Made by a program: the position numbers and the translations under genes
Assembly: GCA_900752545.1 (NCBI GenBank)
Contig: CAADVS010000073.1
Coordinates: forward strand, 1 to 44,166
From: an uncultured Collinsella sp.
GTDB lineage: Bacteria; Actinomycetota; Coriobacteriia; Coriobacteriales; Coriobacteriaceae
DNA: 44,166 bases
Direction: 5' to 3'
Shown here: piece after piece, positions 23,587-32,349 of the stretch
Position numbering within the stretch: position 1 is the first letter of the stretch
How the letters are laid out: the number at the start of each line of letters is the position of its first letter
Notes under the pieces: generated by a model
Told to the model about the DNA's origin: nothing
Databases searched by the model: none
What the model saw: the letters and a program-made list of their open reading frames with translations, nothing else

Positions 23587-25109
23587 TGGCGTTCGAGACC
23601 TTTGCCGTCCACGCTGCCTGTATCCGCGGCGTCGAGGCGATTCCCGTCACGGTCGAGGTATCGCTTGCGGGCGGCATCCCGGGCATCCAGATGCTCGGCA
23701 TCCCGAGCATGGAGGTCATGGAGTCGCGCGGACGTATTCGCTGCGCGATGCGCTCTGCCGGATTCGAGACCCCGCGCTCGGGCATTACGGTCAATCTGGC
23801 GCCGGGCGATATCCGAAAGACCGGTAGTGGTTTTGACCTGCCGATAGCCATTGCGGTGCTTGCAGCCGACGGGCAGATTCCCCGCGACAATCTCGACCGC
23901 TGCCTCATTGCCGGTGAGCTCGGCTTGGATGGCACGGTGCTTCCCGTCAAGGGCGAGGTGGCGTTCCAGCTGCTGGCTCGCGATATGGGGCTGTCTTTTA
24001 TCGCCGGTAGGTCCGACCAGCATGTTCCGCTTGCGGGGGTCGATTGCGGTTTTATCGACCATCTGTCGCAGCTTGCCCACGGTATGGGCGAGGCAGCTCG
24101 GCATTATCTGGATTCTGAAGTGATCGAGGCCACCTTTGAGCCTGAGCTCGATTATGCCGATGTGTTGGGGCAGGAGGTCGCCAAGCGCGGCATAGCGCTT
24201 GCGGCGGCAGGGGAGCTGGGCCTTCTCATGATCGGCTCGCCCGGTTCGGGCAAGACCATGCTTGCGCGCCGCATGACGGGTATATTGCCTGAGCTTTCCA
24301 TTGAGGACCAGCAAGAGGCGCTGTGCATCCATTCGGTCTTGGGTGAGAACATCGATGGGCTGCTTGCGGGGCATCGGCCGTTTCGAAGCCCCCATCACAG
24401 CATTTCGACAGCGGGCCTTATTGGCGGAGGGCGCCCGGTGCATCCGGGCGAGATCAGCCTTGCCCATGGCGGCGTGCTCTTTTTGGACGAGCTTGCCGAG
24501 TTTCCCACCGGTGTGCTGCAGACGCTTCGTCAGCCAATTGAGCGCGGCTATGTCAGGATCGTGCGCGTCGATGGCGCCTTTACGTTTCCCTCGCGCTTTC
24601 AGCTGCTTGCGGCGAGCAATCCCTGTCCCTGCGGCTTTTTGGGCGATCGCGAGGTCCCGTGTCGCTGTTCGGCATCGATGGTCGAGCGCTACCGGTCCAA
24701 GCTGCGCGGTCCCTTGGCCGACCGTATCGACCTGATGCTCGATGTGACCCGCCCCGATCCGCAGGTGATTATCGAGGGCGCCGAGGGCATGTCGTCGGCC
24801 GAGCTGCGCGACTACGTTGTCCGCGGTCGGGCTTTTCGTGCCTGGCGCGAGTCCCGTATGGATGATGCGGATGCCGAGGCCGAGCACGATGAGTCACGGT
24901 CCATTGACGGCGTCGTGTCGACCTTTGCACTCGACGAGGCCGCCGAGAAATGCGTACTTGGCCTGTCGAAACGCACTCATCTCACGGGGCGCGGCATCGT
25001 GCGCCTGGTTCGCATCGCGCGCACGATTGCCGATGTCGCAGAAAGCGAGCGGGTGACGCAAGACCACGTGCTCGAGGCGGCGATGTACCAGGGAAGGAGG
25101 GATCAGTGA
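23586..25109 (+). CDS. comM: YifB/ComM family Mg-chelatase-like AAA+ ATPase
   Basis: 507 residues from ATG at 23586 in a TGATG overlap. Order: Lon-like N-terminal domain (~1-175, with GIPGIQMLGIP and FDLPIAIAVLAADG), AAA+ domain with Walker A GSPGSGKT at 217-224 and Walker B GGVLFLDEL near 295-303, a Cys-rich NPCPCGFLGDREVPCRC insert that may bind zinc, and the C-terminal Mg_chelatase_C domain. In Haemophilus and Vibrio ComM is a helicase that extends heteroduplex during transformation. The dprA neighbour agrees with a role in handling incoming DNA. Confidence 0.93.
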   Translation: MAFETFAVHAACIRGVEAIPVTVEVSLAGGIPGIQMLGIPSMEVMESRGRIRCAMRSAGFETPRSGITVNLAPGDIRKTGSGFDLPIAIAVLAADGQIPRDNLDRCLIAGELGLDGTVLPVKGEVAFQLLARDMGLSFIAGRSDQHVPLAGVDCGFIDHLSQLAHGMGEAARHYLDSEVIEATFEPELDYADVLGQEVAKRGIALAAAGELGLLMIGSPGSGKTMLARRMTGILPELSIEDQQEALCIHSVLGENIDGLLAGHRPFRSPHHSISTAGLIGGGRPVHPGEISLAHGGVLFLDELAEFPTGVLQTLRQPIERGYVRIVRVDGAFTFPSRFQLLAASNPCPCGFLGDREVPCRCSASMVERYRSKLRGPLADRIDLMLDVTRPDPQVIIEGAEGMSSAELRDYVVRGRAFRAWRESRMDDADAEAEHDESRSIDGVVSTFALDEAAEKCVLGLSKRTHLTGRGIVRLVRIARTIADVAESERVTQDHVLEAAMYQGRRDQ

Positions 25110-26041
25110 TGGGTGAGGAGACTTTTGAGCTGCATCCCGGTGATGCGTTGTATCCAGATACCGTTTTGGAGCTCTCTGATGTACCCCAGACGCTGTTCGT
25201 GCGTGGCGACCCGGAGGTGCTTTCGACGCCGGCGCTCTCCATCATCGGCGCTCGCAAGGCCTCGCCGTACGGCCTGGCCGTGGCAGAACTGGCCGCGAAA
25301 GTTGCGGTCGAGGCGGGGGTGACGGTGGTCTCGGGCGGCGCGGTCGGCTGCGACCAGGCCTCGGGTTGGGCCGCGGTCAACGCCGGTGGCAGGCACGTCG
25401 TGGTGTTGGGTACGGGCGCCGACGTGGTCTACCCGCGCTCGAGTGCGGGGCTCATCGCGCGCACGATCGATACGGGCGGCGCGGTCGTGTCCATCTCGCC
25501 TTGGGGTATGGGGCCACGTAAGTTTGCCTTCCCGCGGCGTAACCGGGTGATTGCCGCGCTTTCGCAGGCGCTCTTCGTGTCGGAGGCTGGCATGCCTTCG
25601 GGCACGTTCTCGACGGCGGAGGCCGCCATGGACCTGGGGCGCGAGCTTCTTGCCGTGCCGGGTTCGATTTTGTCACCCGAGTCGCGCGGTACCAACTACC
25701 TCATTGCCAACGGGGCCTGCTGCATTATTGACGAGGAGTCAATTGAGATGGCCATCTCGCGAATCTACGGCACCCTGCGCTATTCGCGTCCTGATGCACC
25801 CGGTATCGCAGATCTGGACCCCACGCAGCAGGCCGTGATGCATGCGCTCATCGCCTCGCCGCTCAAGGTCGACGACATCGCGGCACTCGTCTCGCTCGAT
25901 GCCGTCGGCGTGCTCAAACTTCTGGGTTCGCTCGAACTCGAGGGCCTCATCGAGCGCATGATGGATGGAAGGTATGCGCCCTCCAAGTTTGCCCTTCACG
26001 CCCAGACGCCCTTCGGTCACAATGGAAAACGTGTCAATTAG
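25109..26041 (+). CDS. dprA: DNA-processing protein DprA
   Basis: 310 residues, ATG in a TGATG overlap with comM and AAGGAGGG upstream. The Rossmann-like domain has GARKASPYG, VVSGGAVGCDQASGWAAVNAGG, VVVLGTGADVVYP, FAFPRRNRVIAALS, AGMPSGTFSTAEAAMDLGRELLAVPGS and RGTNYLIANGA. The motif SGGAVGCD replaces the commoner SGLARGID. A winged-helix-like tail follows (~250-300). It is shorter than many DprA proteins because the N-terminal SAM-like part is reduced. DprA loads RecA on single-stranded DNA. Confidence 0.93.
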   Translation: MGEETFELHPGDALYPDTVLELSDVPQTLFVRGDPEVLSTPALSIIGARKASPYGLAVAELAAKVAVEAGVTVVSGGAVGCDQASGWAAVNAGGRHVVVLGTGADVVYPRSSAGLIARTIDTGGAVVSISPWGMGPRKFAFPRRNRVIAALSQALFVSEAGMPSGTFSTAEAAMDLGRELLAVPGSILSPESRGTNYLIANGACCIIDEESIEMAISRIYGTLRYSRPDAPGIADLDPTQQAVMHALIASPLKVDDIAALVSLDAVGVLKLLGSLELEGLIERMMDGRYAPSKFALHAQTPFGHNGKRVN

Positions 26042-26055
26042 AAAGGTGTTTGCAG

Positions 26056-27393
26056 ATGCTGTTTGATCAGGTGACGGTTATCGGTGGCGGTCTGGCGGGA
26101 TCGGAATGCGCGATTCAGCTGGCAGATCGCGGGCTCGCCGTAAAGCTGTGCGAGATGCGCCCGCAGGTAAGCTCTCCTGCCCACCATACCGATCACTTGG
26201 CGGAGCTCGTCTGCTCCAATTCGTTTAAGTCGACCCGTCCCGATTCCGCCGCCGGCCTGCTGAAGGCCGAGCTCGAGCGCATGGGCTCGGTGCTGCTCGA
26301 CTGCGCTCATCGCGCCGCCGTTCCCGCTGGTGGCGCCCTGGCGGTCGACCGCGTCAAGTTTTCCGAGCTTGTCGAAGCCGAGGTTGCCGCCCGCCCCAAT
26401 ATCGAGGTTGTCCACGGTGAGGTCACCCAGATCCCCGAGGGCCACGTGGTCATTGCCGCAGGGCCCTTGTGCTCGCCGGCATTGAGCGAGGAGGTCATGA
26501 AGCTCGTCGGTGGTGACGCCCTGGCGTTCTTTGACGCGGCCGCCCCGATTGTCGATGCCTCGACGCTCGATATGGGCGTGTTGTTCTCGCAGTCGCGCTA
26601 CGAGGAACAGGGGAGTGGCGACTATCTCAATGCCCCGCTCAACAAGGAAGAGTACGAGGCCTTTATCGAGGCGCTCACTACGGCCGATCGCGTGGTGCTC
26701 AAGGATTTTGAGGGCGGGGACCTATTCCAGGCCTGCCAGCCTGCCGAGGAGGTTGCGCGTACGGGCAAGGATGCCATCCGTTTTGGTGCCATGAAGCCCG
26801 TCGGGCTCACCGACCCGCGCACCGGTCGCCGTCCCTGGGCGGCAATTCAGCTGCGCGCCGAGAACAAGGAGAAGACCGCCTATAACCTAGTTGGCTTCCA
26901 GACCAACCTGACCTTCGGCGAACAGAGGCGCGTCTTCCATATGGTTCCCGGACTGGAGAACGCCGAGTTCTTCCGTTACGGCGTCATGCACCGTAACACC
27001 TTTGTCGATGCGCCGCACGTGCTCGATGGCACCTTTGCCGTGCCCGGCACGAGCGTGCGTCTTGCCGGCCAGATTACCGGTACTGAGGGGTACATGGAGG
27101 CCGTTGCGACGGGTCTACTCGCCGCGCTCAACACCTATGCCGAGGCTATCGGTGCTGCGGGCGTCGAGCTGCCGCGCGTGGGCGCCCTGGGCGCGCTCGT
27201 GGGGTATGCGACCGACCCGGCTACGGTGGGCTACCAGCCCATGCACGTCAACTTTGGCCTCGTGCCGCCGCTCGAGGACGGTAAGCGTCGCAGCAAGCGC
27301 GATCGTTACCAGGCCTACGCGGACCGGGCCCTCAAGGCCCTGGATGCCTATCTGGAAACGCGCTCCGATCTGTTTGGAGGCGAGAGGTCATAG
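26056..27393 (+). CDS. trmFO: Methylenetetrahydrofolate-tRNA-(uracil-5-)-methyltransferase TrmFO
   Basis: 445 residues. ATG at 26056 is preferred to the TTG at 26050 because AAAGG lies 9 nt before the ATG. The FAD-binding VTVIGGGLAGSECA is at the N-terminus, followed by the family stretch CEMRP and LVCSNSFKSTRPDSAAGLLKAE. NFGLVPPLEDGKRRSKRDRYQ closes the protein. Makes m5U54 in tRNA using folate and FADH2. Its stop (TAG) overlaps the presumed start region of xerC. Confidence 0.95.
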   Translation: MLFDQVTVIGGGLAGSECAIQLADRGLAVKLCEMRPQVSSPAHHTDHLAELVCSNSFKSTRPDSAAGLLKAELERMGSVLLDCAHRAAVPAGGALAVDRVKFSELVEAEVAARPNIEVVHGEVTQIPEGHVVIAAGPLCSPALSEEVMKLVGGDALAFFDAAAPIVDASTLDMGVLFSQSRYEEQGSGDYLNAPLNKEEYEAFIEALTTADRVVLKDFEGGDLFQACQPAEEVARTGKDAIRFGAMKPVGLTDPRTGRRPWAAIQLRAENKEKTAYNLVGFQTNLTFGEQRRVFHMVPGLENAEFFRYGVMHRNTFVDAPHVLDGTFAVPGTSVRLAGQITGTEGYMEAVATGLLAALNTYAEAIGAAGVELPRVGALGALVGYATDPATVGYQPMHVNFGLVPPLEDGKRRSKRDRYQAYADRALKALDAYLETRSDLFGGERS

Positions 27394-28310
27394 CCTTTGA
27401 CCTGTACGATGCCGTCGACTCGTTCATCGCCTACATTGCACGCGTCGAGGGGCTCGCTCCCAATACGGTAACGGCCTACGCCTCGCGGCTCGAGCGCTTC
27501 GCCGCGTGGTGCGACCGCGAGGGCATCGACGCTCGCGTCGCCGACGTACGGACCGTTCGCTCCTATTTGGCCGAGCTGTCGCGTGGCCAGGTGGCGGCTC
27601 GGACCCTTGCGGCGCATCTGTCTGCCATTCGCTCGCTCTATCGGTGGATGGCTGCCGAGGGAATCGTTGAGGGCGATGCGGTCTCGGCGATATCCTCGCC
27701 CAAACTGCCGCGCGATCTTCCCGGTGTGCTGACGACCCGGCAAGTCGAGGCGTTGCTCGAGGCCCCCGACACCTCTACGCCTTCGGGGCTGCGTGATGCA
27801 GCGATGCTCGAGCTGCTCTATGCCTCCGGCGCGCGAATCTCGGAGCTCGCGGCGCTCAACGTGGAGTCCATTGCTTGGTCAGAGCGAACGCTGCGACTTT
27901 GGGGCAAGGGGAGCAAGGAGCGTATCGTGCCCCTCTATCGGCGCGCTCTCGAGGCGACTCGTCGCTATATTGAGGAGGGGAGGCCACATCTCCTTGTGCA
28001 GGCAAAGCGTGTCGATAGTGCGAACGGCGTGCATCCGTTGTTTATCTCGGCGCGCGGAAACCGCATGAGTGCCGCCATGCTCAGAAGGCGGTTCCACATG
28101 CTTGCGGCACTTGCCGGCATTCCTGCCGACATCGCCCCGCATGCGATGCGCCACACCTTTGCGACCGACCTGCTCGAGGGCGGCGCGGATCTGCGCTCGG
28201 TTCAGGAGCTGCTGGGGCATGCGAGCTTGTCCACGACGCAGATCTATACGCACCTCACGCCCGACCGACTCAAGCGTGCCGTGAGTCAGGCACACCCCCG
28301 CGGCGAGTAG
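27390..28310 (+). CDS. xerC: Tyrosine recombinase XerC/XerD, non-canonical or lost start codon
   Basis: The reading frame is open from 27285 and shows a complete N-terminal SAM-like domain (DLYDAVDSFIAYIARVEGLAPNTV), so translation should begin near 27390. No in-frame ATG, GTG or TTG occurs before TTG at 27567, which would delete most of that domain. GGAGG at 27376-27380 fits ATA at 27390 (ATAG overlap with trmFO) or GTC at 27387. The catalytic set is intact: Arg in SGARISEL, Lys in WGKGSKER, His-x-x-Arg in HAMRH, His in LLGHASL and Tyr in TQIYTHL. Resolves chromosome dimers at dif. Automated callers would probably start at 27567. Confidence 0.88.
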   Translation: MAFDLYDAVDSFIAYIARVEGLAPNTVTAYASRLERFAAWCDREGIDARVADVRTVRSYLAELSRGQVAARTLAAHLSAIRSLYRWMAAEGIVEGDAVSAISSPKLPRDLPGVLTTRQVEALLEAPDTSTPSGLRDAAMLELLYASGARISELAALNVESIAWSERTLRLWGKGSKERIVPLYRRALEATRRYIEEGRPHLLVQAKRVDSANGVHPLFISARGNRMSAAMLRRRFHMLAALAGIPADIAPHAMRHTFATDLLEGGADLRSVQELLGHASLSTTQIYTHLTPDRLKRAVSQAHPRGE

Positions 28311-28358
28311 GAGAAGGGCCTCCCGCGCCGCACCGAGGTGTGTGGTTTTGATTGCGGG

Positions 28359-28387
28359 TTGGCGGGAAGAGGCAATCCTGCTATCAT
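28359..28387 (+). promoter_or_regulatory. Promoter of rpsB-tsf
   Basis: TTGGCG at 28359-28364, 17-bp spacer, TATCAT at 28382-28387 preceded by TGC (extended -10). Predicted start near 28394, so the leader is about 135 nt. Confidence 0.7.
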
Positions 28388-28393
28388 TCATCG

Positions 28394-28528
28394 GGTTGCT
28401 TCACGGCAACATGTTTTTATCACGCACGCGCGGCTACTTCATACCGTGGTGCCCGGGCTTTGGTAGCACATGTCCGGGTTGGTTATGGAGGATGACCCCG
28501 CGCGGAGGCAAACCACAGGAGGTTTAAC
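28394..28528 (+). promoter_or_regulatory. Structured 5' leader of rpsB
   Basis: CGCGCGG (28427-28433) can pair with CCGCGCG (28498-28504), enclosing an inner CCCGG (28452-28456) / CCGGG (28474-28478) stem. The nested stems end just before the strong AGGAGG ribosome binding site. A length of ~135 nt is unusual for this compact genome and fits an autoregulatory r-protein leader; uS2 as the ligand is inference. Confidence 0.4.
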
Positions 28529-29257
28529 ATGGCTACCAAGATTAATATCCGCACCCTGCTCGAGGCCGGCTGCCACTTCGGTCACCAGACCCGTCGCTGG
28601 AACCCCAAGATGAAGCCGTTCATCTTCGGTGAGCGCAACGGCATCTACATCCTCGACCTCAAGCAGACCATCCTTGACGCCGACCAGGCCTACACCTTCG
28701 TCAAGAACGTCGCCAAGGGCGGCAACGTGCTGTTCGTCGGCACCAAGAAGCAGGCTCAGGAGGCCGTCAAGAACGCAGCCGAGCGCGCCAACATGCCTTA
28801 CATCAACCAGCGTTGGCTCGGCGGTATGCTGACCAACTTCGTCACCATTCGCTCCCGCATCAACCGCATGGAGGAGCTCGAGGCCATGGTCGAGGACGGC
28901 CGCATGGCAGTCCTGCCCAAGAAGGAGCAGGCTGTTCTGGGTAAGGAGCTCGCTAAGCTCCAGACCAACCTCGGTGGCGCCCGCGACATGAAGGGTCTGC
29001 CCCAGGCTCTCTTCGTCATCGACACCAAGCGCGAGGAGAACGCCATCAAGGAGGCTCAGCGCCTGAACATCCCCGTCGTCGCTCTGATCGACACCAACTC
29101 CGATCCCGACGAGGTCGAGTACGGCATCCCCTGCAACGATGACGCCATCTCCGCTGTCACCCTTATGTGCGAGCTCATGGCCGACGCCTGCCTCGCTGGC
29201 TCCGGCAAGGAGCAGGTCTCCGAGGCCGAGATGACCGCCGAGCCCAAGGCCGAGTAA
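28529..29257 (+). CDS. rpsB: Small ribosomal subunit protein uS2
   Basis: 242 residues behind a strong ACAGGAGG. Core motifs: LLEAGCHFGHQTRRWNPKM, FIFGERNGIYILDL, INQRWLGGMLTNF and PVVALIDTNSDPDEVEYGIPCNDDA. A short Glu/Ala-rich tail (SEAEMTAEPKAE) ends the protein. Upstream of tsf in the conserved rpsB-tsf-pyrH-frr-uppS-cdsA-dxr series. Confidence 0.97.
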   Translation: MATKINIRTLLEAGCHFGHQTRRWNPKMKPFIFGERNGIYILDLKQTILDADQAYTFVKNVAKGGNVLFVGTKKQAQEAVKNAAERANMPYINQRWLGGMLTNFVTIRSRINRMEELEAMVEDGRMAVLPKKEQAVLGKELAKLQTNLGGARDMKGLPQALFVIDTKREENAIKEAQRLNIPVVALIDTNSDPDEVEYGIPCNDDAISAVTLMCELMADACLAGSGKEQVSEAEMTAEPKAE

Positions 29258-29302
29258 ATCAGTCCTATTTAAGTCTTTTTCATCTCTTTGAAAGGAACCA
29301 CA

Positions 29303-30172
29303 ATGGCCCAGATTACCGCCGCTATGGTCAAGCAGCTCCGCGAGATGACCGACTCCCCGATGATGGAGTGCAAGAAGGCTCTCGTCGAGGCTGACGGCGA
29401 CATGGATGCCGCCGTCGACGTTCTGCGCAAGAACGGCCTCGCCAAGGCTGCCAAGAAGGCTGGCCGTGAGACCAACGAGGGCGCTGTCGCCGCGTTCGTC
29501 TCCGAGGATGGCAAGACCGGCGCTCTGCTCGAGCTCTCCTGCGAGACCGACTTCGTCGGCTCCAACGCCAAGTTCACCGGCTTTGCTTCCAAGGTCGCCG
29601 AGGTTGTCGCTACCACCGAGCCGGCCGATGTCGATGCTCTTCTCGAGAAGCCGATGGGCGAGGAGACCGTTTCCTCCGAGCTCACCGAGATGATTCACAT
29701 CATGGGCGAGAACATGAAGATCTCTCGTTTCGCCGCCCGCGAGGCCGAGAACGGCGCCCTCGCTTCTTACATCCACATGGGTGGTAAGATCGGCGTCCTC
29801 GTCGAGTTCGCTTTCGAGAAGGCCGAGACCGCTCAGGCCGACTCCTTCAAGACCTTCGCTCACGACGTCGCCCTTCAGGTTGCCGCCGTCGCCCCGATCT
29901 GCGCTACCCGCGATCAGGTTCCGGCTGAGACCGTCGAGCACGAGAAGCAGATTTACATGGCTCAGGCCGCCGAGTCCGGCAAGCCCGAGGCCATTCAGGA
30001 GAAGATGGCTGTTGGCCGTCTGGAGAAGTTCTACAAGCAGTCCGTGCTCACCGAGCAGGAGTTCATCAAGGACAGCTCTCTCACCATCAAGAAGTACGCT
30101 GAGCAGGTCTCCAAGGAGCTCGGCGATACCATTACCGTCGTTGCCTTCGACCGTCTGGTCCGTGGCGAGTAA
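29303..30172 (+). CDS. tsf: Elongation factor Ts
   Basis: 289 residues. ATG at 29303 is chosen: GAAAGGAACC serves as its ribosome binding site, and the in-frame TTG at 29288 lies inside that site. N-terminal UBA-like domain with LREMTDSPMMECKKALVEADGD, then GLAKAAKKAGRETNEGAV, core domain with LLELSCETDFVGSN, and dimerisation region to the C-terminus. Nucleotide exchange factor for EF-Tu. Followed by a terminator. Confidence 0.97.
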   Translation: MAQITAAMVKQLREMTDSPMMECKKALVEADGDMDAAVDVLRKNGLAKAAKKAGRETNEGAVAAFVSEDGKTGALLELSCETDFVGSNAKFTGFASKVAEVVATTEPADVDALLEKPMGEETVSSELTEMIHIMGENMKISRFAAREAENGALASYIHMGGKIGVLVEFAFEKAETAQADSFKTFAHDVALQVAAVAPICATRDQVPAETVEHEKQIYMAQAAESGKPEAIQEKMAVGRLEKFYKQSVLTEQEFIKDSSLTIKKYAEQVSKELGDTITVVAFDRLVRGE

Positions 30173-30195
30173 ATAAGCTCTTGTAGCTGGTAATG

Positions 30196-30230
30196 AGCAG
30201 GCTGTGGGTTTTACTCACAGCCTGCTTTTT
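30196..30230 (+). terminator. Intrinsic terminator after tsf
   Basis: Perfect 11-bp stem AGCAGGCTGTG (30196-30206) / CACAGCCTGCT (30216-30226), 9-nt loop, ending in TTTTT. Confidence 0.92.
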
Positions 30231-30251
30231 CATGGCTCTTATCAGAGCCTT

Positions 30252-30260
30252 TGCTATCAT
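30252..30260 (+). promoter_or_regulatory. Extended -10 promoter of pyrH operon
   Basis: TGC-TATCAT at 30252-30260, identical in its nine bases to the rpsB element. No good -35 is present 16-18 bp upstream, as expected for an extended -10 promoter. Transcription would start near 30267, about 23 nt before pyrH. Confidence 0.6.
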
Positions 30261-30289
30261 ATTGAGAGTCTAATTAAAGGAGGATCGCT

Positions 30290-31012
30290 TTGTCCGACAT
30301 CCGATATAAACGCGTGCTTCTGAAGCTTTCCGGCGAAGCACTGATGGGCGACGGCCAATATGGTATCGACCCCAAGATTACCGACCATCTTGCCAAGCAG
30401 GTCAAGGAGCTGCTCGCCGTTGGCCATGAGGTCGGCGTTGTTGTCGGCGGCGGCAACATTTTCCGCGGCATGGCCGGCGCTGCTGGTGGCATGGAGCGCG
30501 CCCAGGCCGACTATATGGGCATGCTGGCAACCGTTATGAACGCGCTCGCCCTGCAGGATGCCTTTGAGCACAACGATGTTCCCTGCCGCGTGATGAGCGC
30601 TATCCAGATGAACGAGATCTGCGAGCCCTATATTCGCCGTCGCGCCATCAACCACCTTTCCAAGGGTAATGTCGTTATTTTTGCCGCCGGTTCGGGCAAT
30701 CCGTACTTTACGACCGACACCGCCGCGGCTCTTCGTGCCTGCGAGATCGGCGCCGAGATTCTGATTAAGGCCACCAAGGTTGACGGCATCTACGACAAGG
30801 ATCCTGTCAAGTGTTCCGATGCCGTCCGTTTTGACAAGATTACCTATCACGAGGTTCTCGTCCGCGGTCTGCAGGTTATGGATTCCACGGCCACGGCGCT
30901 GTGCCAGGATAACCGTATGCCGATTTTGGTCCTCAACATCGATGGCGAGGACACCGTCAAACGCGCGCTTTCGGGTGAGCCCGTCGGCACGCTCGTCTAT
31001 CAGGAGGATTAA
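30290..31012 (+). CDS. pyrH: UMP kinase
   Basis: 240 residues, TTG start behind AAAGGAGG. Amino-acid kinase fold: RVLLKLSGEALMG, then VVVGGGNIFRG, MNALALQDAFE, IFAAGSGNPYFTTDTAAALRA and KVDGIYDKDP. Phosphorylates UMP to UDP; members of this family are usually regulated by UTP and GTP. Followed by frr after 2 nt. Confidence 0.97.
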   Translation: MSDIRYKRVLLKLSGEALMGDGQYGIDPKITDHLAKQVKELLAVGHEVGVVVGGGNIFRGMAGAAGGMERAQADYMGMLATVMNALALQDAFEHNDVPCRVMSAIQMNEICEPYIRRRAINHLSKGNVVIFAAGSGNPYFTTDTAAALRACEIGAEILIKATKVDGIYDKDPVKCSDAVRFDKITYHEVLVRGLQVMDSTATALCQDNRMPILVLNIDGEDTVKRALSGEPVGTLVYQED

Positions 31013-31014
31013 GC

Positions 31015-31551
31015 ATGGCAGAGAACATCACCGCCCACATGGACAAGTCGCTCGAGTCCCTCAAGCACAACTTCTCCAAGGTTCGCACGGGCCGCGCCAA
31101 CGCTAACATTCTGTCCGACATTTCGGTCGATTACTACGGTGTTCCCACGCCGGTTACCCAGGTTGCCGCCGTTAAGACCCCCGAGGCTCACATGCTGCTT
31201 ATCGAGCCCTGGGACAAGGCGCTCGTCAACGCAATCGTGAAGGCTATCAGCGCTTCCGATCTGGGCATTACTCCCAACTCTGACGGTACCGTCGTGCGCC
31301 TGCCGTTCCCGGCTCCCACCGAGGAGCGTCGTCGCGAGCTCGTCAAGGAGTGCCGCGAGTATGCCGAGCAGGCCAAGGTTTCCATTCGCAACATCCGTCG
31401 CGACTTTAACAACAAGCTCGAGCGCGACGAAGAGCTCACCGAGGACGATGTCCGTCGCGAGCAGGCCAAGGTCCAGAAGCATACCGATGAGTATGTTGCC
31501 AAGGTCGAGGAGCTTCTGAAGGAAAAAGAAGCCGAGGTCATGGAGATCTAA
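31015..31551 (+). CDS. frr: Ribosome recycling factor
   Basis: 178 residues. Three-helix-bundle domain with the signature VRTGRANANIL near the start, ITPNSDGTVVRLPFP in the middle, and REYAEQAKVSIRNIRRD plus a long charged C-terminal helix. Splits post-termination ribosomes with EF-G. Tight operon with pyrH (2 nt) and uppS (1 nt). Confidence 0.97.
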   Translation: MAENITAHMDKSLESLKHNFSKVRTGRANANILSDISVDYYGVPTPVTQVAAVKTPEAHMLLIEPWDKALVNAIVKAISASDLGITPNSDGTVVRLPFPAPTEERRRELVKECREYAEQAKVSIRNIRRDFNNKLERDEELTEDDVRREQAKVQKHTDEYVAKVEELLKEKEAEVMEI

Positions 31552-31552
31552 G

Positions 31553-32347
31553 GTGCAATACGACGAGAACAAACTGGTCGAGTACTTTGCCGACGCCCCT
31601 GCGGGCGTCGGTTTTTCCGACCTTGACCTCAATAAGATTCCGCATCATATTTCGTGCATCATGGACGGTAACGGTCGCTGGGCCACGGCGCGCGGTCTTG
31701 CCCGCACCGAGGGACACAAGGCCGGTATCGTCTCCCTGCGCGAGATTATTACCGCATGCGTGCGTTTGGGCGTCGACGTCCTTTCGGCCTATGCGTTTTC
31801 CACCGAAAACTGGAATCGTCCGCAGCATGAGGTCAACGTTTTAATGCATCTGTTTGCTAAGACGTTTATCGATGAGCTGCCGCTGCTTAAGCGCGAAAAC
31901 GTGCGCGTTGTCTTTTTGGGCGATATTTCCGCACTGCCCAAGAAGACCCGCGATGTCTTTGAGCGAGGTCTTGCCGAGTGTGCCGACCATACCGGCATGA
32001 CGCTGGCACTTGCCGTCAACTACGGAGCCCGTGCCGAGATCACCCGTGCTGTCCGTCAGATCGCGCTCGATGCCGCTGCCGGAAAGATCGATCCGGCCGC
32101 TATCGACGATGATATGGTTGCTTCGCACCTGTACACCGCTGGGCTACCCGATCCTGAGCTTGTGATTCGAACCTCCGGCGAGCTTCGCCTTTCGAACTAT
32201 CTGCTGTGGCAGGTTGCCTATTCCGAGTTTTATGTCACCGATACCTATTGGCCCGACTTTGATCGTTGGGGTCTTGTCAACGCCATTTTGGCCTATCAGG
32301 GCCGCGACCGTAGGTTTGGTGGACTGAGCAAGACCGAGGAGGCTTAA
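31553..32347 (+). CDS. uppS: Isoprenyl (undecaprenyl) diphosphate synthase
   Basis: 264 residues, GTG start 1 nt after the frr stop. cis-Prenyltransferase: IMDGNGRWATARGL with catalytic Asp38, then RTEGHKAG, YAFSTENWNRP, and the C-terminal ELVIRTSGELRLSNYLLWQ and AYSEFYVTDTYWPDF. Makes the C55 lipid carrier for peptidoglycan. The substrate comes from the MEP pathway enzymes encoded just downstream (dxr, ispG). About 25 extra N-terminal residues precede the core. Confidence 0.95.
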   Translation: MQYDENKLVEYFADAPAGVGFSDLDLNKIPHHISCIMDGNGRWATARGLARTEGHKAGIVSLREIITACVRLGVDVLSAYAFSTENWNRPQHEVNVLMHLFAKTFIDELPLLKRENVRVVFLGDISALPKKTRDVFERGLAECADHTGMTLALAVNYGARAEITRAVRQIALDAAAGKIDPAAIDDDMVASHLYTAGLPDPELVIRTSGELRLSNYLLWQVAYSEFYVTDTYWPDFDRWGLVNAILAYQGRDRRFGGLSKTEEA

Positions 32348-32349
32348 TC

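Noticed and set aside
28439..29941. A 500-codon minus-strand frame across rpsB-tsf
   Set aside because: Antisense shadow of two ribosomal-cluster genes with no family resemblance.
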